Positions 9,538-21,679 of a stretch of DNA of 64,000 bases are shown in pieces. How positions within the stretch are numbered: the stretch's first letter is position 1; each line of letters begins with the position of its first letter. The notes under the pieces were generated by a model that saw nothing but the letters and a program-made list of their open reading frames with translations, was not told where the DNA came from and ran no database searches. The DNA comes from Staphylotrichum longicolle (lineage: Eukaryota > Ascomycota > Sordariomycetes > Sordariales > Chaetomiaceae): NCBI GenBank assembly GCA_019096155.1, contig JAHCVI010000001.1, positions 8,990,001-9,054,000 of the forward strand, read 5' to 3'. A program made the translations under genes and the position numbers.

Positions 9538-12500
9538 GGCGGTGCAGGAGGTCGGTGCATGCACAGATGCAGTGGCGTGTCTCTATGTGTCGGACGAAAC
9601 TCGCCGGTGCCGGGCGGCGAGGATCGACTGCAGGATGCTGCTGGGTGCAGCAGAGCTGGAGGTCGACAAGCTCGAAGGGTTCGAGGGCGCAGGTCGGCGC
9701 CGAGATGGCTTTGCACGGGATGCAGTGGCACTGGAGAGTCCTAGAGGCCGAGTCGACATCAATCGGCGTCGACCACCTCGAGTGCACCTCTTGAGGAAGA
9801 AGTCGGGTGCAAGAAGTCGAAGGTTGCTGGGCCCGAACTTCAGTTTTCTCTCGTCGTCCGGTGCAACGCGGGCGGTCTGCGGATTCGGATTCGGGGCTGG
9901 CAGAACCAGGGAGTGGTGGAAGCCTGTGAATTATAGCGGGGGTCCCGCTTTTAAGTTGCAGGCGAGGGTTTGGGAGGTGCTGTGCTAATAATTGAATGTG
10001 GCGGAAGGAGCCCGGGGGTGGTCGAGCTGTTTGCTGCACGAATGCCACGGACGCAGAAGAAATAGATCGGAATAAAGAAGCAGAGGTTGGCGGTGTTCGT
10101 GTCCTGCCCTGAGGTGGATTTTGGGTACCGCTTTTCTCGCGATTACGGTGGCAGTACGAGATGCTGCTCAGGTCAGAAACGACGCTGTTTGGCGATGGTT
10201 GACCCAAATCCCGACAGCTCGCACTGGTGATATGCCGTTGCACTTCCCCCTCCAGGCGATGTATTGGGGCCGAAACAGCGGCACACCTTCAGGCTAGCTT
10301 ACCGAATTGCTGGTGATGCTCGACGGGCTGGCTGTCCAGAGGCCGGAGCTCACGATAAGCGGGCGGGAGGCTGTTAAGAAGGATTTTTCCCTTCCCGGCG
10401 TGGTGCACAGCGTCGACAGGGAAGCCCGATCCAGCAGTTGGTTTTCTCGCAGGTTGTCAGGGGCGATTCGCCGGGCCCAGCATGGTTGTTGCGGTTACAG
10501 GTGCTGGGTGCCAGGGACCTCGCAGCGGGGCCCCCCTGGCTGTGGAGGGAGCTTGGGTGCTGTGGGGCGGGGAAGCTCCTTCCCTGCAGGGGAAGCTCTG
10601 ACGGCACGGCGCTTGGGGGTGACTTGGCTGCAGGGCAGTGGAAATTGGAGTTACATCATCTGCCCTGCGAGGATCGCGGTGGGGCCATGTACCGTCTCCC
10701 ACCGCACACCACCCCCCCAAGTCTATCCAAACCGCAGCCCTGGCAGGGACAGCGGCACTGTGCAGCCTGGCCGCGTTGTTGGGCCTGTGATGTGCCGCTG
10801 TCGGCGCCTCGGGGCTGCAGACTCCCTGCGGCGTCCATCTGAGCTCGCTGTCGGGCACAGCAACGGGCCAGAATCCAGCAGGATGTGGACAGTTCAAGTC
10901 AATGGAGATCCAACTGCTCCTGTCTCGATATCCCTTCCAGGCTCTCGGGATGACGGAGCAGAGACCCGAGAAGCACAAAAACAAGACCTGGGAAGGGAGG
11001 CAGAGCAAGACAAGCAAGATTGTTTGTCTCGAACCCGTCTCAACGAGTCATTGCGCCGCGATTTCTTGCCCGGCATTGGGTCCCACCTGATTTCATCATT
11101 CAGTAGCCCTCCAGCATACTAGTACACTGACCAGCGGCGTACACAGGAAGCAAGGTAGCTTGGAAGTCAAGCTTTCAGACGACCACCTCCCAAGCCAGCC
11201 CATGCGGGGAGGTCGCATGAAGGACAAGGGACTGGAAACACCGGAGTGAGGTAAATCGGACGTTTGGGCCTCCGACCACGCTGGCTCTTCCCTTGTGTGT
11301 CAACTCCAACCCGGAATGCCGGTTTCAGGACGGCTCGGCATCGAAACACGGTCTAGAAAGTGCGCGGGCTGAGCCAGCAAATCCCCACGCCTGCCCGGCA
11401 ACCACGCAGAGGACTGAGCGGCTCAGACGAGCTTGTTGGGCTGCGGTTGTTTCGGCGCTGGGATGGTGGGAGAGTGGAATTGAGCACATCAATGGACAAG
11501 CGCTGTGTTTTAGCGCTCAATAATTCGGGCTGAACTGGAATTTTTGATAAGGTGGGATGATGCATCGACCATTGAAGATCACGAATTGGCAATCATATCG
11601 CGGTAAGGCCCAACAGGGCGGCCCGACGATGGACCACAGGCCGGCGAACTTTCAGTCTCCTCCCACTGCACTGGAGAAGTCTCGCCCACGTGTCGGACGG
11701 GGCAAAACAGCAGCTAAAAAGCCAAGTGCGAAAGCTCCCGTTTCGGCGGAGCACAGACACCTGCGGCTGCGGACTCATCATCAACTTGCGGCAAAACGCT
11801 CTGGAGCCTCGCCCTTGTCTGCTGACTGGTGCTGGATCCTGGGCCAATAAGCACGGTGACCGGCTCCAGCATATCCCTTCTCCTCCGCCGGGGGCAGTTG
11901 AGTTGATGTCTCTCAACAACACCCTAGTTGCACGAGACTTGCTTCCCTCCGCAATCGTGGGATCGCCAAAGGAGTCTTTTGCGTCATACGACGGCCCTCG
12001 ACAACTCCGGTCCAAGATTCTCGAAGGGAATTGCGTCAGAGCAGGGCTGGGCCAAGCTGCCGCACAAGGCCACGCCCTGGCAACAGATCGACCGCGAGCC
12101 CCTGTCCATCCCGTCTTTAAGCGGGTCTCAGGCCCAGGGCGCGTTGGTCCCTGTGAGCCACTGCTCCAGGTGGTGATTGGCTGGGTGCGTTTCCCCAGGC
12201 GATATTGCATGTGTGCGAACCGCGCGATGGACAGTCCCTCGGGCTTATCACTGAGCATTATTATTAAGAGATCGTTCGTCCTTCTCAACCGGCAGAACAC
12301 AGACAGCAAGTGCCGGGGACGTCCTGGTGGCTCCAACCTTCAGCATTGAGCCTGCCGGCCGCCTGGTGAACCCGGCCATCGGAAACTCGGAGAATTTCCT
12401 CACAAGAACAACGAATGCAACCTGGACAAACGGCAACGACCTGCCGAGCCCTCTTCAAGACCCAACAGACCTGTTCTTGCGAGGCTGGAAATAGCATCAC

Positions 12501-13110
12501 GCTGCCTGGTGAGGGGTCTCTCCACGTCCCGATCCGGAAAGACGTCATTCCTCCCCGACAGGGCTGTGGCAGCCACCCTTGCTCTTCGCGCTCGGCGCGA
12601 TTTCCAAGGCTGAACAAGATCGCCGATAGCGTCCCCGTCCCCTCGTCATTCTCGACCAACGTGATTCGTCATTTCGCGCCCTCGGCCCTGTCCATTGTGA
12701 GATCAAGATCTAATCGAATCTTGATGAAAAGGAAGAAACAGAAATGGAGGAAGTTCAAGAAAGCTCCAGGAACTGCGAACCGGCGACCGTGGCGATGACG
12801 ACGTTTGTTTACTTTGCCCTCGCTGTGTGCGCTGATCTGCACTGCAGACAACGAGCGCTCCCAATGACCCGCATGACCCAGAGGGAGCGACAGCAAACAT
12901 CGGATCTCCGCCCAATGGCGAGACACAATTGGGGTCTCGGTGTCCGCTCCCAAGGGCGCCAATGCAGCCGAGTTCAGCTGTCAGGCGCCCACGCTTTGCA
13001 CTCTTTAGGTTACATCCCAAGTCCCCCAGCTCACATCAGCCACGCCACGAGCAATCCAGACAATGGATCCCGCATTCCTCCGCCGCCGAAAGCGGCTTGG
13101 TGTGGTCCCT

Positions 13111-13150
13111 GACAAGCCCCGACAAGCCCCGACAAGCCCCGACAAGCCCG
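13111..13150. repeat. 10-bp tandem repeat, four copies
   Basis: The unit GACAAGCCCC is repeated head to tail four times, with only the last base of the fourth copy changed. No coding role was seen. Confidence 0.9.
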
Positions 13151-14494
13151 CGGCGGCTTCTGGTTTGCCTGAGCGACGGCAAGGGCCCGTTTGAGATGCT
13201 GCATGAGAAGGCGAAGAAGAACAACGCACAGGCGTGGCAGGGCAAGGGATTCTGCGCATCGGATGCAAGAGAATGCATCCATGTTGCAACCGATGCACAT
13301 GACGAGAGTTGACAGAATCCCTTTTCCGCTCGGCGCGGGGTAAAGTAAACAAAGAAACGCGACCTTGGTGCTGAGATAAACACATCGGACAAGCTCCCGT
13401 CCCTTGTGCCGCGGGGTAGCAGACGCACAAGACGCGGTGTCACCTGATGAAACAGCGCGGGGCTCCCGTTTTGAGGCTCCCAACTCACCTCGGTCAGCGG
13501 AAGCGGGTTGTTGGTGGTTTATCTGTCACATTCGATGCTTCACTGAGATATATTCGGCACACAACGGACTGGCATTTGCTAATAAGTACCCTCTTACGGG
13601 AACCCGAACCGTCGTCTTCGGGGTCATGGCGCAAACTGCAAGAACGCGAGGAGGGACGCGTTTGAGTCTCAAGTTCTCAACACTACCGGCAATGGCGGAG
13701 ATGCTGCGGAGGGGTGAGTTCTCACAGCCCTGTGACTGGGGAAGATTGGGACTGCGATCGGTGACGATTCAAGCAAGATGCATAGAGATGATGCAATTGG
13801 TGCACTCCCGCAAGATACGACGCGCTCCGCCTAGCTCAGCGATCCTTTTCACAGACCAGATCAGAAACCTGTTTGAGGGCACTCGGCAACACGAGCCGAG
13901 CCCAGACCCTCTAACCCCACCATAGCTCTGGGCCTAACTGCTGTGTGGTGTGATGCAACGTTCGACGGGTATTCGTGATCCGAATATCGTGTCTGGATAT
14001 CGTGTCGAGGTCGCAAGTTGATACGCGACTCTGGAAGCAGCGGCATCCCTGTCGCGTTGTTTACTTTGTTGTCTCGAACCAAGCTTCAGAGTTGTGAATC
14101 AACAGAGACCGAGGGCCGCGTCATAACGGCCGTCTGACTTCTCACTTCTCGAAATACAGCTCACTTGCTCACCCAAAAGTTCCTACACAGTACACTCAAA
14201 TGACACGGCAATACCTACCCCCGACTCATCACGCTCCCCAGGATCCCCACCCATTCCACACCTTTACACAGCAAACACTGAGCTAACAAAACCCACCAGA
14301 CCCAGACCCCTCCCGACTCAGCCTCGCCCTCAACCCCCCCGAACCCAAACTCCAGCTCCTCCCATGTGAGCCTCGGCCGGCCAGGCACAAGCCCAAGCTC
14401 CAGAACCGACCCGCCAAACCTCAGCTCGCATGGTGCACCCGTCTCCCCAGGAGAATGGATCCCCTAACTAGCCACCCTTGCCGCAGCACGCTAA

Positions 14495-14512
14495 CGCCAA
14501 CTAGCGTTGGCG
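14495..14512. repeat. Short perfect inverted repeat (hairpin)
   Basis: Arms CGCCAAC and GTTGGCG form a 7-bp stem with a 4-nt loop TAGC. It could be a protein-binding palindrome or chance; no neighbouring gene supports a role. Confidence 0.5.
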
Positions 14513-16120
14513 AGACAGCTGCGTGGGCTTTTTTCCCATCATCTCTATTTTTTTGCTCCTGCTGCAAGGGACCGATGGAAAGGACGGGGGACCACGGGAG
14601 GGTCCAAACTCCACTTTTGCTGTGCTCCATCCAGACAGCGAGGGGGGCGGGCTCGGCGGTGCCGATTTTGGGTCCGTGGAGTTTGGGGTTGGAGCTCCGA
14701 CGTTGGCGGTTGGCCGAAGGACGGAGGGGGTGTGCAGGCATGACGGGCATGGGGATGGGATGGGATCATGGTGGCGGTGAGGGAGACAGAGACGGGAGAG
14801 TAAACATGTTGTTCATGGGGTGATGGGGAGGCGTAGAGGGTGAGCTGGCTAGGGGACGCCGGGGGGAAGGATTCGTGTTGCCTGGGAAACTGGGGTTTAG
14901 CTTGGGCTGGGCCGTTGTTAGGTCTGACGGTTGGTCAGATTGCGGGAGCATTGTCTTGGGTTGAAGGCGAGGAGGACTTTTGAGGTAGGTCAGCGGCGGT
15001 AACAGCGAGACAAAAGAGCTCCATCCAGATTCTTTGATTGTGTAAGATACGAGCGTTCTCGTGAGTGGCACGGGGCTGAGTGACACTTCTTGTCATTTTT
15101 CCGCCGAGTCTTGTTGACTTGAATGGAGCCACAACAACACAGATCAACTGATCGAGGCCATATTCTCCAGCATCTCAAAACAAATTCGCCGTCAAGTCAT
15201 ACGGGAACCTCGGAGATCTGTTTTATATTGAGGATCCAAACGCGCCGTGGTCTCCAGTCGAGAGCCCGCTGTTCCCACACGCGGTGGGTTCAGGGCGAGA
15301 GGATTTTTCTGAGGTCGGGCACGAGATGCAGCAATTGTTTTAATGGTCCACTCTGGGTGAAGAGATGTTTACTGTGTACTCCGTACTTCGAGATGCTGCG
15401 CAAAATACTCTGTACTCTGCGTGTCCCAGGCTTGTTTGAGAGGCGTTGCGATTTGCCTCTCGCCGACTATTGAGACTCAGAGTGAGTTATCGGTTCAGCT
15501 CCGGACATCTGGCAGACTAAGCGATTTCGAGCGTTTGCGCAAGAGGATATTGGAACTAGAGTCAATTACTCAGATAACATCAAATAACTCGAGCAACCAT
15601 GGAGATTACTTGTGCTCTTGACAAGTTGTCGTTCACACGTTTGTCAACTGCACAGTGCACAGTGTGTGCAGCTGCTTTCTGTGTCTCGATTTCGGATGCT
15701 TCAAGACCGAGTCTGCTGCCGTTGCCAGGATACGCTGGTTCGAGGCACGCAGCAGCGAAATCTAGAAAAACCTTAATTTGCTCAAAACAAGGATCCGAGC
15801 AGTTCCAGGTCGTCTTCTGGGAAAAGGCTCCCGATGTTCCACAAGCGTGCTGTGGGCGAAAACTATTGATGCAACAAGCGAGGTTTCAACATGGAGCTTG
15901 ATGTGCAGCAACCAGGTGTTCCTGGCAGCAAGAGAATGCCAAGATGACCCACCCCCGCTTTGCGTTATCAGATGCCTATCTCAAAGCGGTCGAGAGATGC
16001 AGAATCGGTCCCCGCTAAAAACTTCGGGAGGTCGAAGTGCTCTGAAAGGCAGCAAACGCCCGAATCCACTGTGATCTTAGCAGAGCACACTCCGGTCTTT
16101 CAACCGCCACACCACCAAAC

Positions 16121-19100
16121 ATGGGCAGCAAACGGAAACGCGTGGCTAAGGAAGCCAACAACGAACCTCAGCCCTCCCAAAAACGGACAAAGAAGGATGC
16201 CCCGGCAACCAATGGCTCCGCGAAACCCAAGCCCTCGAAAGCCCTCGACAAGTCCCCCTTTACCGAACAGCTCAGCGTCGAGCAGCGCAAGCGGGAGCTC
16301 GTCTTGTACGATAAGCTGGGCAGCGAGGACGTCAGCGAGCGCATCGAGGCTGCAGATGCCATCATCTCGGGTCTCCTCGGCGGCGATGGTGTTCCCGAGA
16401 CCGTTCTCGTGCGCCATCTCGAAAAGCGCCTGTTTCGCGGTCTCGCAAGTGGGAGGAACGCATCGAGGCTGGGCTTCAGCTTGGTCCTGACCGAGATCCT
16501 GGGACAACTGTTTGGAGAGAAGGACTTGGCGAGCTCCAAGTACCCCGGGTTGTCGTTCGAAAAGATCCTGGGGCTGCTGTTGGAGAAGACAGGCGCAGGC
16601 GGGAGTGGCTCCGGCCAGGAAGAAAGGGACCACTACTTTGGACAGCTATTTGGAATCGAGTGCTTTGTGCGCGCTGGTATCCTTTTCACAGATAAGGAGA
16701 GGTGGCTTTTGGCTCTGGACCTGCTCCTGAAGCTTTCCGCCAAGAAGAGCTGGCTGAAGCCGCAGTGCGGCTATGTCATTGTGCAGGCGGTGTCGCAGAT
16801 GAAAAAGCAGCTTGCAGAGGCAACCTTGGAGAAACTCGCCGAGGAGGGGCTCGTCAAGACCCCTGAAGGTGTTGGCATCTGGATCGCTGCCTTGGACCGG
16901 TTTCCTGATATGAAGGCTCCGGCCCAGCCGTGGCGGCATCCCCTGGCGATTGCCACTCTCCAACCTCTCCCTGCGGCTTTGAAGGATAGCGGCAGGGAAG
17001 CTTCGAATGAGGAGGGCGGGAACAAGAAGTCAAAGCAGGGCAACTGGACAGCACAGCTCCATTTCGTTTGGGACTTGATACTCGCCCACTTCGTCAAATC
17101 AGTCGCCCAGGCCAAGGGAGACGGGGTTGAGGAGTTCAAGCAGTTTTGGAACCGCGTTGTTGATGGTAAGTTGGCTGCGTTCCTAACCTTTGAAGGCCCT
17201 CGCTAACGATTCACAGAGAGCTTCTTCTCCAAGAATGCATCAGACAGCCAAAAGTTCTCGGGCTTCATGATCTTCCAGAAGATGCTAGAGGGGGCCACTG
17301 ACTCTCCCCTCATCGTATCCAACCTCTTCACCAGGAACTTCATGGTCTGCCTCATGAACCAGGCCGCGAAGGAGGACCGATACCTCCACCGTGCCGCTGT
17401 CAAGGCCCTGAAGGCTATTGAAGCTGTCGTTGAGAAAGCGCCGCCCCTCCTTCCCATCATTCTCAAAGAGCTTCTTGGTAAACAAGGTGCATACAACTTT
17501 GATCAGCGCACAAACACCAAGACTGTAGAGAAGCTCCTGGCGCAGACGACGCCCGCCACAGTCAAGCCTGTCCTCAAGCTCTTACAGCTCAAGGATCCGG
17601 CCAAGAGCGGCCTCGACGAGTCCAAGTATTACCTGGCTCTGGGCGGTTATCTGTTCAAGTTGGCCAACGTTCCCTCCGAGACTCCTGACGCCGAGACCTC
17701 AAGCAAATCAGTTCCCGGCCTGGCGATCAGTGCTCTGACTGACCTTGCCTACTCGAACAAGTCAGTACCAGCCAACATCAGGGAAACGCTGCGAACCAGG
17801 TCCACCTCGGCGTTTGCCAAGTTGGTGAGCAGGCCCGAGGATTTCGGCCATCTCTGCAATGCCATCTTGTCCATCGAAGCCGACGTGGACGCAGACGACG
17901 AGATCGCCACCTCGGTCCTTCCGGGTGCTTACGAGCGACTCAAGGATCTTCTCGATCCTGCGAAGTGCACGGATGACACAAGAGAGCCTCGGCAAGCGCT
18001 TGCGCTGCTCCACGCCGTGGGCATTCTGCAGTTCTACAACCAAGATCCAGACGTGATGGACCTGTTTGAGGAGCTCGGCGAGTGTTACCACAAGCTCGAG
18101 AACCATGCGAGCGGGTCGGACCAGGGCATTTCCGAGTATCTGGTCGAGATCCTGCTCGCAATGGTCGCTCGGCCGTCCTCGCTCATGCGGCAAGTCTCGC
18201 AGCAAGTGTTTGAGGCGTTCACTGGCTACATGTCAGAGGACGCGCTCAAGCTCCTCACCGACCCCTTGGCTGTTGAGGAGAGCGCCAAGGGACAGCAGGC
18301 GCTGTTCAGCACCGAGGACGAGGACATGTTGGATGCCGAGGCCGCTGATGCCAGCGGGAGCGACGAGGAAGAACTCGACTCTGATGTCGAGATTGTCAAC
18401 CTCGAAGACGCCGGATCCGAGGGCCCCGAGGAGAGCGACGAGGGTTCCGGTGATGAAGATGACGACGAAGAGGAGAAAACCGTCGAAGACAAAGACCAAG
18501 AAGCCCTCGATGCGCTCGACAACGCTCTCGCGGAGGTCCTCGGCAGCCACCGTCTCGACAAGGACGCCGATGCCGACTCCGGGGACGAGTCGGACATGAC
18601 CGACTCGGAGATGATGGCGGTCGACGAGAAGCTCGCCGAGATCTTCAAGCACCGCTCCAAGACGACCAACAAGAAGAAGGAGAAGAAGGACGCCAAGGAC
18701 ACGGTCATCAACTTTAAGCACCGCGTTCTCGACCTCCTAGCCATCTACGTCAAGAAGGAGGCCGCGCGCCCGGACCTGACGCTCGACGTGTTCAATCTCC
18801 TCCTCCCGCTGCTCCAGCTCGTCCGCACCACCACGACCAAGGCGCTCGCCAACAAGGCCTGCGACATCATCCTCACCTTCTCCAAGAGCCTCAAGAAGGC
18901 GCGCGGCGGTAGCCAGGTCGCCGAGATCCCGGAGCTGGACCTCGAGGCTTTGGTGTCTCTGCTCGAGGAGCTGCACGAGGAGGCGTCCCGGGACATGTCG
19001 CACGCGTTCGCCAGGGCTGCATCGACGGCCAGCTTGGCGGTCGCGTCGGTCGCGTGCGGCGACGAGGAGACGAGGGAGCGGGTGTTTGAGCTGTACGCGA

Positions 19101-19228
19101 AGACGCAGCTCCGGTGGTTCAATGGCGAGGTCAAGATCCAGGCGGCCTTCTTTTCGGACTGGCTGAATTGGTGCCAGAGCCATGCGAGCCATGCGGCGGC
19201 TGCGGCGACGGCGGCGGAAGAGAAGTAG
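16121..19228 (+). CDS. POL5: DNA polymerase V / MYBBP1A-like nucleolar protein (Pol5)
   Basis: A 1018-residue protein from two exons (16121-17165 and 17217-19228). The 51-nt intron has donor GTAAGT and acceptor CACAG and interrupts a Glu codon. The family (yeast Pol5, animal MYBBP1A) is nucleolar and acts in rRNA synthesis and ribosome assembly; despite the name it is not a working replicative polymerase. The sequence shows a basic N-terminus (GSKRKRVAKE), family-like helical repeats (for example RLGFSLVLTEILGQLF), and an Asp/Glu-rich region at about residues 716-777 with a second acidic patch near 800-815, both characteristic of the family. It converges on the proteasome gene with a 297-bp gap. 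Confidence 0.9.
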
Positions 19229-19525
19229 TGTCGTTTGTAGAAAGATAGAGAATACCCCGGAAGTTTGGAGATTCAAGCCTTTTCATGATTTGACGTATCT
19301 TGCATGATTGATGGCCGGGGGCCTAACCAGAGCACCCTTCGTACGTATTTTGGGGCGCAATATGGTGGCCAGGTTTCGTCCAGGAGTTCATATCCCAGTG
19401 CCAGATGGAAATTAGTCTATCTTCCCACCCGCAGAACCAGTCGTCGCTTTCCGTATGTTACAATTGCATATCAAGCCCCCAGTCCAACTCTCGCCCGCAA
19501 CGCCGTGCACATGTAGAACGGCCCT

Positions 19526-20581
19526 TTACTCCTCCATCTTCTCCTCCTTCCCTTCCTCCTCGTCCTCATCCTCGTCCAGCGCCTTCTCGCCAACGCTCAG
19601 CCTCTCCCTCAACGCCTTGGGCACCTCCCGATGCAACCCTTGGTCGGCCCGTCCGCCCCGCTGATCCACGTCATCTCGAGCTCGAACTCCTTGTCCTTGC
19701 TGTCGTCGTGCGCCACGTAGATGATCCTTGCAGCCTCCTTGACCGCCTGCTCCAGCGTCAGGGTGGGGCCCCCCGGGCCGCCCAGGTCGAGCTTCTCCAG
19801 CTCCGCCTTGGCCGCCTGCCGGCCCTTGCCCGTGGCGGCGCCGTAGTAGCCCCAGTACAGGCCCGAGGGCTCAATCATGTAGAGGAAGGGCCCGCCGTGC
19901 GTCTTGCCCGCGACCTTGCCGCCGGCGCCGCACGCGGGGCCGCTGCCGACCTCGCCGTCGACGGGCGCCTCCTCGGTGCTGTCGAAGCCGCCGACGATGG
20001 CCGTGATGCCGAACGGCCGCACCGACTGGTACAGCGTGTACGCCTGCATGTACCCGCCCATGCGGCTCGCCAGGTCGGCCGTCGAGATGGGCGTCTTGAA
20101 GGTGTCGCGCCAGGAGCGGGCTTCGTCGCGCGCGCGGTCGATGAAGTGCCGGCCGTCGGGGATCATGCCCGAGTATACCTAGAAGGGAGGAGGAGAGGAT
20201 GGTCAGCGCTTGCTGCTGGTGTTGTCATGATGTGACTGGTTGGGGGGCTTACGACGCCCAAATGCCTGTCGACGGTGGCGATGCGCTTGTTGGCGCCGGG
20301 TTTGAGCAGCTTGGATGTGACAATCTTCTCGACGGCCAGCACGACGCCGTCCTTGCACCGGATGCCGATCGAGGTGCCGCCGTTTTCGACCGCCTTCACG
20401 GCGTACTCGACTTGGAAGTTGCGGCCATCGGGAGAGAAAATGGAGTTGGCGAGGTCGTAGCCTGTGCCTATCGACGTCTGGAAGTCGGGGAAGTCCAGTC
20501 AGCTTGTGGTTTGGTCTCGTTGCTGCTTGTGGGTCCCAGGCCGGGCAGCCCAGCAACAGTGGCGGGCGCGGAACATACCAT
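19526..20581 (-). CDS. PRE10: 20S proteasome subunit alpha7 (Pre10/PSMA3 type) with an apparent C-terminal frameshift
   Basis: Alpha-ring subunit of the 20S proteasome. Exon 1 contributes only the ATG (20581-20579). Exon 2 (20477-20253) encodes TSIGTGYDLANSIFSPDGR and the conserved N-terminal helix; exon 3 starts at 20178 with VYSGMIPDGRHF. Introns are 101 and 74 nt. The family pattern, including YMIEPSGLYWGYYGAATGK, is intact to WISGADGPTKG. There the literal frame turns into eight unrelated residues and stops at 19609. One base further on, another frame continues in family style (LHREVPKAL, then an acidic tail DEDEDEEE...EKMEE) to a stop at 19526-19528. The bounds given assume that this tail is real. 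A consensus indel at about 19635-19641 is the likeliest cause. Confidence 0.85.
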
Positions 20582-21679
20582 TGTGATTATGAATTTGGTG
20601 GGCTCGAGTTATGAAAGGGTATTTGGGAGTTTGCGACGTCGAGAAGCGCGGGTGCTGCGTTGGCGGTGGATTGATGGGGTGGTGGTCGAGGTTGAGGTTG
20701 GTTTGGTCTGGGATCGGCGAGCTGTTGCTGCATGAGCTCCCATCAGGCAGCCTGGAGCTGCGCGTTGCTTCCCGGCAGGGTGTAGCTGTGGCTGGATTTG
20801 TGGCGGCAGCCCCGCCTTGTTTTCAGCCTTGGGCTACGCCACAGATCTGTGCAGCGCTGACTCCCGATAAGCGATAGGCGATAAGGATAGCTCGGGCTCC
20901 CTGCTGGTTGCCCCTGAGCCCCCTTTGTCTTTGTTTGCATTGGCCATCTGAAATCATTCCCAAGTTGCACACCGACCGCTGTCTCGGCTGTGGATTCGTC
21001 AACACAATTCTCAGTTGTTGAATCTGGGGGGTTAAGAGGCTGTTGGCGATGCCTGAGCATACATTACGCCCGATGTTTACAGGTTTACACGTTGAAAGAT
21101 GCCTTCCATCGTGTGGACTCCGTCGCACACAGCATTGCCGATGATCAATGTTGAGGAATGGCGCCACTTTGAGTCTTGACTGCCCCAGAAGGAATACTTC
21201 TGAAGTTCATAGCCAATTTAATAAGCTACCCTGGGAAGACAACATGGCAAACCAACACGGATCTTGCCAAGTGGCGTGGAGGAGAACAAAGAGGATCTTG
21301 TCGTCAACATGCGTTCCCGTATGTTCAGGTGAGAGCCAAGTGCTTGTGGGCCGTCGATATGATTCTCATGGAAGATCAACGTTTTACTGACACCATGAAG
21401 GAGGGACACGTATCTTTCCTCTCTTCTCCGTCGGGCGAGGCCTGGCGGCCATGACTGCGATGTTTTTGGGACGGTTAAAGGCCAGTTGCCGCCTCGTGGC
21501 AAGCAAAATTGCTCCTCAAGCTCTATAAGTGGAGGCCCAAGTCACTCTGCCTTGATCGTTCAGCATTTGGAGTTGCATTTACCGTATCCTCCAGTAAACC
21601 GCTCGAGTCGTCAGCCCTGATTGGAACATTGATACTCACCGGGTGCTTCGTAGCTAAACTAACCACAAGACCCCTTGCC
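20582..21679. other. 1.1-kb divergent intergenic region
   Basis: It lies between the divergent alpha7 gene and the unrecognised Pro-rich gene. A PACE-like proteasome control element was looked for and not confidently seen. Short frames at 21148-21454 have no recognisable product. Confidence 0.35.

Larger units (their letters stand above)
9538..16120. other. 6.6-kb gene-poor divergent interval
   Basis: It separates the divergent cdc25 and POL5-like genes. Long open frames occur on both strands (for example 11690-12349 + and 11593-12336 -), but they overlap each other, lack recognisable domains and follow the GC content. No tRNA, 5S rRNA or transposase was recognised. It contains a 10-bp tandem repeat (13111-13150), a perfect short hairpin (14495-14512), a C-rich stretch near 14220-14440 and a G-rich stretch near 14580-14900. 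Long regulatory DNA or unrecognised non-coding transcripts are possible. Confidence 0.45.

Noticed and set aside
11593..12349. Opposed 247- and 219-codon frames
   Set aside because: They overlap almost exactly on opposite strands, show no domain and no splice-supported extension, and their length is expected in GC-rich DNA with few TA-containing stops.
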